A stretch of DNA of 64,000 nt, taken from Macrothele yani (Eukaryota > Arthropoda > Arachnida > Araneae > Macrothelidae). The position numbers and the translations under genes were made by a program. The stretch lies in contig CM077011.1 of NCBI GenBank assembly GCA_039090855.1, positions 136,836,749-136,900,748 on the forward strand, given 5' to 3'. The notes beneath the pieces were generated by a model. It was not told where the DNA came from, did not search any database, and saw only the letters and a program-made list of their open reading frames with translations. Positions 52,515-63,779 of the stretch are shown here, one piece after another (within the stretch, counting starts at the first letter, position 1; each line of letters opens with the position of its first letter).

Positions 52515-52727
52515 GTGTTTATATTGGCTCCAGTCAGCATAATTTACTTTCACGATTGAAAGAACACCAATACGACGTTAAAAATGGGCTACTCAATTAA
52601 GGCTTCACTAGCACGCTTGGTAAGCAATGGTATGCATTCCCCCATCTGAGAAGAAGCAACTATATTGATAACCTCAACTACCAACTCTTCTTTATTACTA
52701 ACAGAAAGTTTGTTTATCCTCGACATA
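52515..52727 (+). pseudogene. PLE GIY-YIG endonuclease fragment, cut by a Tc1
   Basis: The strand reads YIGSSQHNLLSRLKEHQYDV and KNGLLN, the YIG half and following arginine helix of a GIY-YIG endonuclease, then degraded text up to the Tc1 border at 52727. The GIY half is not seen. Confidence 0.6.
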
Positions 52728-54296
52728 CAGTAGCGAACAAAAGTATTTGGCGAAACACCTTTTCAACCATAATTTTTGTTCTGCTGGACCAAATCGGGTC
52801 ATTTTGGGATATGATAATGTGTTGATTCGTGGGTTACAATGCCGCGTAGCTTGTATTTCGCTCAGAGCGAATTTGTCGTTCGAAATGGGCCATATTCAAG
52901 AGTCGCCAATTATTACACACTTGTTTGCTGCATGTATTAATGTTTTTCTTGTAATTTTTGTGGGTTTTGTGATGTGTAGTGTGATAATAAGTCAATCTTA
53001 GGTTTTCAGAAATGGGTAAAACGGCGGAGATCCCTGTTGGAGTTCGCCAGGCAGCCGTGAACATGATGGAATCCGGAATGCACGTCGCCGACATTGCTAG
53101 GGTCCTGAAGAACGGACACCAGTCCATTTCAGCTATCCTGCAACGTTATAGGAAGACTGGGACCGTCAAGATCAGTCCGCGATGTGGTAAGCCTCGTTCC
53201 ACTACGTTGCGTCAGGATAGACGCATCCTCCGTCGATCTCGTGCTGATCCCACCTTGACTGCTGTGGACATCACCACCGAATTCCGTGACAGCGACGACC
53301 TGAACGTCACCCGAATGGCCATCTCCCGTCGTCTCATTGCTGGTGGATTGAATGGAAGACGCCCCGCCAAGAAACCACTCATCGGAGTCAATAATTTACG
53401 AGCCAGAGTTCGCGCGCCGTCACCGACATTGGACCGCGGCGGACTGGAGTAAGGTGCTTTTCACCGACGAGAGTAAGTTCAACTTGTTCGGAAGAGATGG
53501 CATCCGATACGTACGACGTCCGTGTGGCCAGAGATTCAACCCCCAGTTCATTCAGCCGACTGTCAAGCACGGAGGAGAATCACTCATGGTTTACGGCGCC
53601 TTCTGTCGCAATGGAATGGGCCCCATCATCAAGATTGACGGAATAATGACCGGCCAGAGCTACACGAACATGCTCATCAACGATGCCTTCCCATGGGCAA
53701 ACCAGAACATGCCACCCGGATGGATCATGCAGCAAGACAACGACCCGAAGCACACCTCCAGAGTAGCGAAGGCAGCCTTCCAGTAGCAACAGGTCACACT
53801 TCTAGACTGGCCAAGACAATCTCCAGACCTGAACTCCATCGAGCACATGTGGGAGGAGCTGGAGTGATGATGTGCGAAGAAAAGCTGCCGGAATAGGGTT
53901 CAGAAGTTCGACCAGCTGTCTGCAGAATGGGCGCGAACTCCGCAGGTCACCGAGGAGAAGCTAGTGGACTCGATGCCGGCCCGTTGTGCAGCTGTTATTA
54001 AGTCTCGTGGTTATCCCACTAAGTATTAGTTATTGTTTTGTCGTTTTCTTGAACTTGTTTTCTGTTATCGTTGTATTAAATGAATGTGATACACACCTAC
54101 TTTGTTGGTCAATTTGTATGATCTTTGCGATTAAGCTCGGTACCTGATGTGTGTTAAGGTTTCCGATCCATCTGCATATGGGTCATGTTTACAACTGAAT
54201 AATACATAACATATCCTAAAATGACCCGATTTGGTCCAGCAGAAAAAAAAATTATGGTCGAAAAAGTGTTTCGCCAAATACTTTTGTTCGCTACTG
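52728..54296 (+). mobile_element. Tc1-like DD34E transposon with long terminal repeats
   Basis: The inverted repeats are about 85 bp each, starting CAGTAGCGAACAAAAGTATT and extending past GGACCAAATCGGGTCATTTT. TA precedes the left end; CA follows the right. The transposase starts MGKTAEIPVGVRQAAVNMME at 53012, with an HTH (IARVLKNGHQSISAILQRYR), then SRRLIAGGLNGRRPAKKP. After a frame change near 53430 come LFTDESKFNLFGRDG, QQDNDPKHTS and SPDLNSIEHMWEELE. A stop at 53785 and a frameshift near 53860 inactivate it. Spacing between second D and E is 34. It is GC-rich and well preserved. Confidence 0.95.
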
Positions 54297-55235
54297 CAGG
54301 ATATCTTTGTTGCAATGATAACTCACCAACCTACGCCCCACTCCCGTGGAAACAATTACTTGTGTTTTACCAACATGAGATCTTTTACCGAGAATCGCAC
54401 AGGACATGCTTCTTTCAAGTAAACTGTTAAAAAGTGACCCATCATTCTATGTCTTCATACTGGAAAAATAAATGACTTCACAAGGTATGTACACTAAATA
54501 CCATATCATGTGCTGTTTGGGAATTATTAACGTTTATCTAGTCAATAGAAACATTGTATATGTTTTATTTTTGCCCTTTATCACTGATATTTTGTATTAT
54601 TTGATGCATTTTTAGAATATTTTCTAAGCCTTCCATTTCTACAACAACCAGCGTATAGTATGGATAAGTACGACGGACCTCACTTTTAATTGTGTTTCTC
54701 TTATACCTGTATTATTTGTATTTCCTAAAATTTAACCCTACCTAATTGTATGTTAGACACCTCATTTATTTCTGTATTATTTCCGCGGTGGCGCTGTCTC
54801 TGCCCACTTACATGTCACGTCACTGTTACTGACGACGTTGACTATATATATGTTACCTCCATATGGTCTATCACTTTATGTCATCTAATGATGGGCTTCT
54901 AGGAAGCCCGAAGGATCTAATGATTTTAATGTTTCCACTTTTATCATCAATAAATGCTTTTAGAAACTGACGACGGTTTTAAACTTGTCATTAGTGGTTG
55001 GAAGTTTTATAATCGTGCATTAAGTTTAGCTGCCATGTGTATTTAGTGTTACCTACAGCAGGAATTACAGTTATATTCATGCAATTCGATAATTGGAAAC
55101 AGAAATATCACCCAACAAAAGAAAGTTTTTTGCCTCTTTGACAGTAATATTTTACATCCAGAAAAAGAAAAACAATAAATAAATAAATAAAAAGGTTCGT
55201 GCATGTACGATATAATTTGTCTGTAACGTTTAGTG
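54297..55235 (+). other. Probable PLE 3' region with a hammerhead-like hairpin
   Basis: Mostly AT-rich and non-coding. At 54885-54915, CTAATGA, a GGGCTT/AAGCCC hairpin and GAAGG copy the order of a hammerhead core. Two consensus positions differ (G5 to A, and GAAA to GAAG), so a decayed ribozyme is possible but cleavage is unlikely. Its position, downstream of PLE pieces, fits the other ribozyme-like motifs. Confidence 0.4.
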
Positions 55236-55246
55236 CAGCCAGGAAC

Positions 55247-55470
55247 GTCGCCCCGGTGGCGCAGTGGTCTAAGGCGCTGGCCTCTGATCGTTCGTCCGTA
55301 AGGGGTCCGGGTTCGAATCCCGGTCAGGCATGGATGTTGTGTTTGTCTTACGGCACTGGCTCTCTCCCTTCCCTGGAACCAGTGACCCTAAATTAGGGAC
55401 AGGCGACTGCTTATAGCCCATTGAGTTGCTCACGGTGGTCGTTAAACCTCCAATAAAACAAACAAACAAA
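55247..55470 (+). repeat. tRNA-derived SINE, full copy with 11-bp target duplication
   Basis: CAGCCAGGAAC is duplicated at 55236-55246 and 55471-55481. The head is tRNA-like: A box in GGTGGCGCAGTGGTCTAAGG and B box GGGTTCGAATCCC, which form an internal RNA polymerase III promoter. The body runs through GGAACCAGTGACCCTAAATT to GGTCGTTAAACCTCC and ends in a (CAAA)n-type tail. It is nearly identical to the copy at 63091. Confidence 0.95.
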
Positions 55471-55481
55471 CAGCCAGGAAC

Positions 55482-56036
55482 AGTGTGACGGAGTAGACGT
55501 CACTGCAGTAAAAGGAGCGAACTTAGCATATGGTACACAAACTGCAAAGACAGCTGTCGAACACAGAAACAATTTTTCAAAAATGACTTTCAAAGGGAGA
55601 GTTATTCTGCTAAATGCAAATTCGTATTTTTATAGCTTGTGGAAAGTTCTAATTTCATCTTTCATCGGTGAAGCTGTGATCGTGCAAAGCAAGTGAAAGC
55701 TTTTCTGTACTTTTTTCCTGCACCCTAATAAGCATTCCTTGACGACTATTGAATGCAAAAAGGATTTGTTTTCCCTGCGGCCCATCATTTGTTTTCTCTC
55801 CATTAAAGCTCTGTGTTACAGAACGTATAGAGAGGGTGAAACTTAATCAGTATGGAAATTACAACAAGGCTTCGTAATTCTGCGTTTAGTCGCCAAACAT
55901 GTGTAAAAGGATTCTTGCCGGTATACTCGAGATAAAAGGCCCACTTCCACCATGTGTTTAATTATGTGATTACTAAATGAATTTGGTGGGCTGTTATTCA
56001 ATAATTTGTATTTTTGTAAGACGGTCAAAGGTTAAG
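55482..56036. other. No recognisable gene
   Basis: Short chance frames only. No repeats or exon-like segments could be supported. Confidence 0.45.
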
Positions 56037-56038
56037 TA

Positions 56039-57683
56039 CACCGGACAAAAACTAGTCGCTCCTAACAGAAAAGACAGTAGCAAGTTTCCAGTTGCACAGA
56101 GGGCGCCGTGACAGTATTGTTTGGAGATAAATAGCTCTGACGTGGTCTACAGGATCATTTCTGTCTTATGCAGTGGTGATGAGCAACGTGTGTGTTGAAT
56201 TTAATGTGAAATATGGGTCGTAAGAGAGACGTGACTGAGTGGAAAAAAAGGAGCCATCGTGTTTGGCCTTGCCCACCAACACAAAGTGAATGCACTAAAC
56301 GGATGATGCGTGGAGGGCACCACTGTAAGCTGAATATCCGCAATCGCGGCTGTTGGGTCACTCCGCGCATTTCAGACAACCCGTCGATCGTGGTTCGTCT
56401 AAGTCTTCTAGACCCTTCCCGTCACTGCTGCTTGTCTTGTTCTATCCACTGCCGCCAACAGCGTGAGATGCTGATATCCGCACGACCGGTATGGCGCGCA
56501 ATATGGCGATAAGATCATCCCGCTTCCTGGAGCCCGACGACTCGGCACCTCTTGAACTCGTCCAACTGCTCGAATTGCTTCTGAACTTTTCTCCGAGGCA
56601 TATTTCACTTGAGAAGGACGCAACCAGCACGAGTCAGAATGGCAAGCAAGCGCAACGGGACGACCTTTTATAGCCGTTCAGGCACAGTGCTAAGACCCTC
56701 CTTGTTTGCATCATCACATGCGCGGCCGAGTCATTTGCATGTCTGTCAAAACCTACCCACCAAGTTTCATTCTTGTCGGTTGCTTTCTTTTGGGTGTAAC
56801 TATTTTTTGACGATGAGTGTGAAAACGAAAACAACATAGAGACATTGGCAAGTAAAGACACACAATCATAAGGGTAATGAACATTTCATTTCAACAGACA
56901 AATGACTACACATTTTGCGTATACAGGGTCATATCTTCAAATGTCACCAAGGTAAGACTTAAGAATTCATCCCAAAAATGTTTTAATATGATCACCTTGT
57001 ACAGGCAGACAACTCTCACAGCGATGATACATATCCCTCACCAGGTTGTCGATGAAGTCTGGATCCAAAGAATTCCATTATCTAGTGGAGGCGGTGGTTA
57101 GCTCAGGAAGGGTTTTGCGAGAGAGATGACGAACTGCTACGCGTCGTCCAAGAGCATCCTAAACGTTCTATATACTAGTGTTTCTCAAACTTTAGTCGCT
57201 CATAGAGTACTGTAAGCATTGTTTTACTCATCGCGGTGTATCAGGCAAAGGGGGAGTCTGGGGATCTTCCCCGGGAGAAAATTGAAAAATATGTTGTCTG
57301 AATCTAAGGTTGCCAACTCTTTTTAATAATATTAGGCCCTACCGGTCACACTCAGTGGCCTGGGATTGATGACTCTCTCTCCCTCCTCCAAAGAAAGACA
57401 ACCGAAGTAACCCCCGATTCAGGTGATTTATAATAGGGCGTCGGACGCACTTTGTCCCTTACCCGTATGCAGCAGAGGGATGGCAAGCTGGCTGCATTAA
57501 TCTGCCAGTAATCTTCAAGGGCGCATTGACGTCTTTGCAGAACTCAACCCGCCGATGAGAGAGAGAGAGAGAGAGATAAGACCGGATCATACCACACAAG
57601 AATCATACTGTTATCAAAGCAACAGGCGCCGTCACTCTTTATGAGGTAAGTTCTGACAGGGGTGACTAATTTTTTGTCCGGTG
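56039..57683 (+). mobile_element. Degraded Tc1-like element with foreign interior
   Basis: The ends are inverted repeats (CACCGGACAAAAACTAGTCG on the left; the right reads inward CACCGGACAAAAAATTAGTC). TA precedes the left end. A transposase start, MGRKRDVTEWKKR, is at 56213, followed by NIRNRGCWVTPRISDNPS, a Tc1-like HTH tail. No catalytic motifs follow. The interior contains unrelated text, including CTAGTGTTTCTCAAACTTT at 57174, which resembles a hAT end, and a (GA)n run at 57558-57575. Confidence 0.7.
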
Positions 57684-57689
57684 TGCTTA

Positions 57690-58352
57690 TATGTGACTGT
57701 TCAATCGCCGAGTACTCTTGATTATTTTTTTTTTAATAGCAGGTATCTAAAAAGGTTTCTTTAATGTTTAGTAAACGTAATGTAACATTGGGATGCAGTT
57801 TCACTGCAGTATCAAAAGGGCTTTGATGAGATTCTCAAACTTCCAAAGTGACTGTTTTAGCAAACTTTTTCAAAAGCACTTCAGCTGAGGAAATTACACC
57901 GGTACAGGTGGTTAATCGCCAAAATCGTGTCTTTGTGGTAGACAACCGTTGGGAAAAGGGCGACTATATCCAGCGTGGTGCAGTCGGCTGATCGCCAGCC
58001 TCGCGCCTTTATGGTTGGGCGATTATTGGGACTAAGATTTCCCCCGTTACCGTTCATTCAATTTGGAAGACTTTCAGGGTTTTTCACGTCTGTACAATGC
58101 GTGGATGGGTCACCGAGAGAAAATCGGCTATACGCGCTTAATCCGTACCCGACACCGTACCCGACAGTTCTCCTTGCGATCAATGCAGCCTCTCCCCGCC
58201 CAGCAATCTGCCAGCCTCCCATTCTGAGCATTCCTAGATGAGAATCTTAATGGAACCAATGGTTCATTTGGCAGCAAGGTATCTTGACGATCTGTATTGC
58301 CATATGAAGAAGAACAGGTGCTTAACCCAAGCCTATAAAACTGTTACCGTAA
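57690..58352. other. No recognisable gene
   Basis: An 88-codon proline-rich frame at 57975-58238 has no recognisable domain. No other signal was found. Confidence 0.4.
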
Positions 58353-58966
58353 CTATTGTGTTAAGATTATCATCACAGATAAAAAGATCATATGCTTCGC
58401 AGCTTTTAAATATTTAAATGCAATAGAAGATTTAAAAAAATTCAAATGATTATTTTGTCCCAGGAGGTTATTCCGCACTAAGGCTTCTTTTTCTGTCGCG
58501 GCTTTCATCACAAAAGGGGTGTGCCTGCATACAATATTGTCATTTCGTCCGTCTGCTTGACTTTGTATACGATATCTCCGCTTGTGATGTAGTACGTAAC
58601 TTGACAAAGAGTACAATACAAGTCATATTGACAATGAAGAAACGTTGAGCCATTAGTTCATTTGGAAGAATAGTTGCCTCCGGAGTAGAAAGACGTCGCT
58701 TCGATTGCACTGCCGGTAAAATGGTTATTTGGTATATGCATTTGCGCAACACAGATTTCAAAAATTCTTTTGTGTTGTACCATGGAAGGAATAAATAGAC
58801 ATTTTCCAATTTCCCTGACGTATATGTTCCAATATTTGCGGTAGACATATATTTCCCTTTGCGTTCCTAAAATTTCGTATAGTTCAAGATTAATTTTCCC
58901 ATAGCAGCTAATGTTAATACAACTAGAGGACCCTAAGGAAAAATAGCTTGTGGGGCCCCCATCCAA
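58353..58966 (-). pseudogene. Unidentified protein-like fragment
   Basis: Consecutive minus-strand frames read like parts of one protein: KINLELYEILGTQREIYVYR (about 58895-58840), CVAQMHIPNNHFTGSAIEAT, HCQYDLYCTLCQVTYYITSG, VYKVKQTDEMTILYAGTPF and KAATEKEALVRNNLLGQNNH. The first frame stops at 58658-58660 and the text continues in another frame, suggesting a broken gene or transposon protein. I do not recognise it. It abuts the Tc1 that starts at 58968. Confidence 0.35.
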
Positions 58967-58967
58967 T

Positions 58968-60010
58968 TACACTGCTGATCAAATGGTTATATACGACCCG
59001 AAATCAATATGCAAGGCAGAAATATGGCCAGCAGTCCTGTGGGACGCTGAAACTGGCAATACCCATAAATAGACCAGCTCTCTAACCAGTGGAAACCAGT
59101 CACGGAAAAGTAACCAAACGTAAAGGAAGCGACGTAAGCGAATTCGACCGTGGCCACGTACTACTCGTATATAGTTACGAGGAAGGTCGGTTGTTCAATA
59201 CCAGTTACAAGGAAGGCCGGTGGTTCAATACTAGTTACGAGGAAGGCGGGTATTTCAAAACTAGTTACGAGGAAGGCCGGTGGTTCAATACTAGTTACGA
59301 GGAAGGCGGGTATTTCGAAACTAGTTACGAGGAAGCCCGGTGGTTCAATATTATTTACGAGGAAGGCTGGTTGTTCAATACTACTTAGGAGGAAGCTCGA
59401 TAGTTCAATACTAGTTACGAAAAGGCCGATTGTTCAATACTAGTTACGAGGAAGCCCGGTGGTTCAATATTATTTACGAGGAAGGCTGGTTGTTCAATAC
59501 TACTTAGGAGGAAGCTCGATAGTTCAATACTAGTTACGAAAAGGCCGATTGTTCAATACTAGTTACGAGGAAGACTGGTTGTTCAATCGCAGCAACTGTT
59601 GAAATATTAGAATTTCTATACCTCACACCATTGCATGTGCATACCAAAGCTACGTGAAATCCGGGAAAACTTCCAACCAATGGAAGAAATGTAGCCATAA
59701 ATGTCATAGTGAGTGCAGATTGTTCTGCATCGTTACAAGGAATCTCACTGGTACTGCTGAGAAGATAATGTCGGAATTTGATGAGGGTGCGTCCACAAGT
59801 TTATGCACAAAGAATGTCTGTTGTAACATGGAAGAAATAGGATTTGGCAGTGGACGTGCACACTGTGTCCCCTTGTTGACTGCAAGGTCCGAAAGAATGA
59901 GCTGCAGTTTACAAAAGTCTATCGAAACTGGAGTGTGGCGGACTGAAAATGCGTCGTCTAGTCTGGAAATCACGGTTCCAAATCTATCCCGCCAATAGGA
60001 GGGTGCGTGC
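58968..60010 (+). mobile_element. Tc1-like element with an expanded internal minisatellite
   Basis: The left end, ACACTGCTGATCAAATGGTT, looks like a Tc1 terminal repeat. The protein begins around KRKGSDVSEFDRGHV (59119-), a Tc1 N-terminus, then runs into a 30-bp tandem array. It resumes after it with IMSEFDEGASTSLCTKNVC and PLLTARSERMS (59766-59905), the linker before the catalytic domain. The catalytic residues are beyond the break at about 60010. So the array lies inside the DNA-binding region. No right-hand repeat was found. Confidence 0.7.
59172..59585 (+). repeat. 30-bp minisatellite with 119-bp higher-order unit
   Basis: About 14 copies of a unit of the type 'actagttacgaggaaggccggtggttcaat'. 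The last eight copies form two nearly identical blocks of four units (119 bp each, one unit being a base short), starting near 59332 and 59451. Unit length is a multiple of three in most copies, so two frames stay open with repeated peptides. Confidence 0.93.
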
Positions 60011-60124
60011 GTGGAGTAGTAAAGAACCCGAAGCGATGGACATAGGTTGCCAAGTAGCCCAGCGAAACCTTGGTAGACTTAAAAAATATAATATTTGTTA
60101 GAAACGTTGTATTCCTTTAATATA

Positions 60125-62107
60125 TAAGTTAGTCCGTTTGGGTAGGGATAATTTAAAACTGTTGTGGTATGGCCTGTAACAGATATCCATAATAAGGCAA
60201 TATTTGGCTGAAATTTCCTTTATGGATGGGAGTTTGTCCAGGCCTTTACATGACCCCATTAGGTTTACCCAGAATTCCCAGGCTTTCTACGAAGTAGGAA
60301 GAGCAAGCCTTAAGGTAAATGTGTGGTGCGTGATAAGTTGTCACCCGCTGTACGATCTTATTTTCTTCTCTGAGGACACTGTACCATCAGGACCATATCT
60401 GGACATGGTACAGATCTTTTTGGTACCACAACTGGATAACAATATCATTTTCCAGGAAGACGGAGCCCCACGTACTGGTCACTGGAAGTTCGGAACTTCC
60501 TCAACAATACATTCACTGGCAACTGGTGTGGTCACGATGTCCCTATTCCTTGCTCTGCGAACTCCCCGGATCTCACTCCCGCCTATTTCTTCGTGTGGGG
60601 GTTTGTAAACAACATCACCGACGCACAACGACCTCAAAACCTGGATAACATAAAGGTGAAAATTTCTGCAGCGTTCCCACAAATCATTCCGCAGATGTTA
60701 GAAACCGCGTGGCAAATATTGAGCACCCGGTGTGAACTCGTCCGAGTCTCTAAAGGGGGTCCTGTAGACGCCTAGACAAACTGCCATTCATAAAGGTAAT
60801 TTCTGCCAAATATTGACTTACTACACTATCTACCAACAAGTAATTGGACACCTGTGATAGCAAAGGAAAACGAAGTTTATTCACCTTCAATAGTTGGTGG
60901 AGCCTCCACGAGCGGCGATTACAGCTGCGACCTTCCGGGGCATACTCTCAACCAGGCGTTGTACGACGGCTAGCGATATTTGTTTCCACTCGGCTTGGAA
61001 AAGACAGGTCAGTTCCTTCACCGATTTCGGACGGTGGGGCACCACTTAAGTCGACGCTCCAACTCGTCCCAGAAGTGCTCGATAGGGTTAAGGTCCGGGC
61101 TCTGCGCAGGCCAGCCCATTAGATCAACCCATTGTCACCATACCAAGCCATGGTGGACCTCGCAACATGAGAGGTGGCATGGTCATCCTGAAAGTAACAT
61201 GGGTCCACCCCGTAAAACTGCCACAACGTAGGAAGCGCATGGTCATCCAAAATGGTGCAGTAGGTCTCGGCGTTGAGTCTACCAGGAATTCAGACCAAAG
61301 GTCCCGTGCCGTACCAGGAGAAACACCCCCATAGCATGATTCCACCGCCGCCGAACTTCACAGTTGGCACAATACATTCCGGCAGGAGGCGTTCTCCAGG
61401 CAGACGCCAAACCCAGACCCTGCCATCTGAACAGTAGAGGGTGAACCTTGATTCGTCGCTCCAGAGAACCTATTTCCACTGTTCAACGGTCCACTGTCGA
61501 TGTTCTTTGCACCACGTTAGCCGAGCAGCGCTATTGGACTTGGTGATCAAAGGCTTGTGGGCGGCAGCACGTCCATGATGACCGAGCAGATGGGCTTCCT
61601 TACGGATGGTATTCATCGAAACAACACTCCCGGATGCCTGTTGAAACTCGTCGCGGATGTGACCCATCGATTTGATGCGGTTCTTCCGAATTTCTCTGGC
61701 CAGCACCCATCGGTCTGTAACTCCCAGTTTTGTGGGTCTGCCGGGTCGGGGCACATTCCAACAGTCACCTCTCATCTTCCACTTGCCAATCACGTAGGCC
61801 ACTGTCGATTTTGGGTACTTCCACTCGCTGGATATGTCACGTATGGATCGGCCATTTTCGTGATACCCGACGATTACACCTTTCCCGAAATCAGAGAGCT
61901 CCGAACTGTGTGGCACCTTGCATGCAACTGGTTGCGTTGTTGTTTCCCACACGATATTTAACGGCGGCGGCCGTGACGTGTATCAGGTCCGCAGATATCG
62001 TCTATTGCAAGGGTGTTCAATTACTTGTTGGTAGATAGTGTATATCTGTTACAAGCCATTGCATAGAATTTTTAAATTATCCCTATACCTAAACGGATCA
62101 CCTTGTA
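60125..62107 (+). mobile_element. Tc1/mariner-superfamily element (outer), interrupted by a Tc1
   Basis: The outer ends are inverted repeats of about 55 bp: left 60131-60185 (GTCCGTTTGGGTAGGGATAA ...), right 62043-62107 (reads inward GGTGATCCGTTTAGGTATAG ...). The + strand encodes a transposase piece: LKVNVWCVISCHPLYDLIFF (60309-), FQEDGAPRTGHW (60450-) with the second catalytic D. After a frame change follow RNFLNNTFTGNWCGHDVPIP and NSPDLTPAYFFVWGFVNNI (60556-), where the third acidic residue is replaced by Y. It ends LVRVSKGGPVDA with a stop at 60773-60775. The inner Tc1 sits 50 bp after that stop. Confidence 0.82.
60824..62040 (-). mobile_element. Tc1-like transposon nested in the outer element
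   Basis: TA at 60822-60823 and 62041-62042 flanks inverted repeats of about 35 bp (CACTATCTACCAACAAGTAA). The minus strand has an open N-terminal half (61952-61470): SSELSDFGKGVIVGYHENGR, IRDISSEWKYPKSTVAYVIG and a GRPTKL linker. It continues in another frame with [20 protein letters not shown] and [11 protein letters not shown], then [20 protein letters not shown]. Beyond that the C-terminal 'PDLNPIE' part is decayed. It is younger than its host element. Confidence 0.9.
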
Positions 62108-63078
62108 CCTGTGTGTAATTATCGCAAAGACTGTAGTCTCCGATACTCTAACTTAAAAATTTTACTCTTATATACCTGTGTTCCTTTATCCTGGATATCT
62201 CTGTTTTTAGGAGAGCATTGAAAATTTTTTATCTCACTGGATAATCTTAACTCAGCCAAAATTCCGAAACTTTTTTAGCTGACGAGTAATTTCCTCGCGA
62301 CACCGCTTAAGAGCACTTTTCGCTATAGCATATATTTTTGAAGGCTGAGCCCATGGCCGTAAAACCAAGAGGAAAAGTTCTATTTAGATAACATAAGCTT
62401 ATGCGTGACTAACGTTTTCCACACGTATTTCCACTAATAAAAGTTCCATAATAAGTAACTGCGGTTGTGTGCCTAACTTCCCTGTTGTATAGGTACAAAG
62501 TTTCTCTTCCAAATACCAAAACAAAGCACTTCGCCTAAAAATCTGCTAACTGCTTCAAAGGTAACTTTATTTCAAATACACAAGGCTTGAATAGTCATGA
62601 AGCGCATACAGCACTGGGATGCTTTTTTCAAGACAACGGTAGACATAAAAATGTCTACCAGTACCTTGAAAAAAGCCTCCCAATGAAGTGCGTAAGCTTG
62701 ACGTATCTTTGTGCTGACTACACCATAAAAATAAACGGATTTAATACGCTATATGCGTTTCATGATAATTGCTACAAAAGTTACTGAATGTCAAGATGTA
62801 ACGGTACCAGCGGAAATTGGAAATTAAAAACGACATAATTTGCTTCGTCTGAGCGTTTGAACGTTGGTCCCACTTTGGTGGCGCAGTGGAAAGAGTCATG
62901 ACCATAGCAACAACCGAGAAAGAAATATTTGTGACGTCACACTTGGCTTTTCGTGTTTTCGGAGGGTATTCCATGAATTGAAACTGCAAATTATGTCAAT
63001 GTGTGACGTAACAACACTGCAGAATTTTTTTATTATTGTTGCAATGTTCATTGTTGTAAAGTTTATGAAACATACTTT
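62108..63078. other. No recognisable gene
   Basis: Short frames only. At 62633-62672 there is an imperfect hairpin around 'gacataaaaatgtc' whose arms are 'ttttttcaagacaacggta/taccagtaccttgaaaaaa'. At 62875-62890 GGTGGCGCAGTGG matches the SINE A box, a possible tiny SINE fragment. Confidence 0.45.
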
Positions 63079-63090
63079 CACATTTGGACA

Positions 63091-63311
63091 GCCGGCCCCG
63101 GTGGCGCAGTGGTCTAAGCGATGGCCTCTGATCATTCGTCCGAACGGGGTCCGGGTTCGAATCCCGGTGAGGCATGGATGTCGTGTTTGTCTTACGGCAC
63201 TGGCTCTCTCCCTTCCCTGGAACCAGTGACCCTAAATTAGGGACGGGCGACTGCTTATAGCCCATTGAGTTGCTCACGGTGGTCGTTAAACCTCCAACAA
63301 CAAACAAACAA
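63091..63311 (+). repeat. tRNA-derived SINE, full copy with 12-bp target duplication
   Basis: CACATTTGGACA is duplicated at 63079-63090 and 63312-63323. The A box (GGTGGCGCAGTGGTCTAAGC) and B box (GGGTTCGAATCCC) are intact, and the body matches the copy at 55247 with only a few differences. It ends CAACAACAAACAAACAA. Confidence 0.95.
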
Positions 63312-63779
63312 CACATTTGGACATCATAAACCAAAAGAAAAAAATAGCTGGTTATTAAAAAAATATACAACGTATCTTATTTTTACCCGTCATTATCGAC
63401 GGTCTTTCACTTAGAAATAATGACAATGTACCTTCACACGTAAGAAAAGTGGTGCTCTGTGATCGATGTCTGACAATATTTATGAAAATTTCACATAAAA
63501 ATCATTGAACTAGAAATTATTCTGGAGTTCAAGATATTTCATTTAAAAACTTTCATGCAGGTAACAACGATCCACTGCTACATTTAGTTAAATTATTAAG
63601 CGAGGAAAATTATTCATACAGTTTTAGTATTACTTTCGTTTTCAGTGTTTTTGCGTTAAAGAAAAACAGAAAGAATGGCTAAGTTTATTAAATTTTTAAT
63701 AAACTTGGGGTTTCTCTCATTGATTGCTCTGAAGATTGAGATTTTGAAATAGCGAAGTGGTGAGGCTGTTTTTCGGGAT

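Noticed and set aside
55250..55325. tRNA gene at the head of the SINE
   Set aside because: The A and B boxes are tRNA-like, but the sequence is part of a SINE with target duplications and no separate tRNA fold was found.
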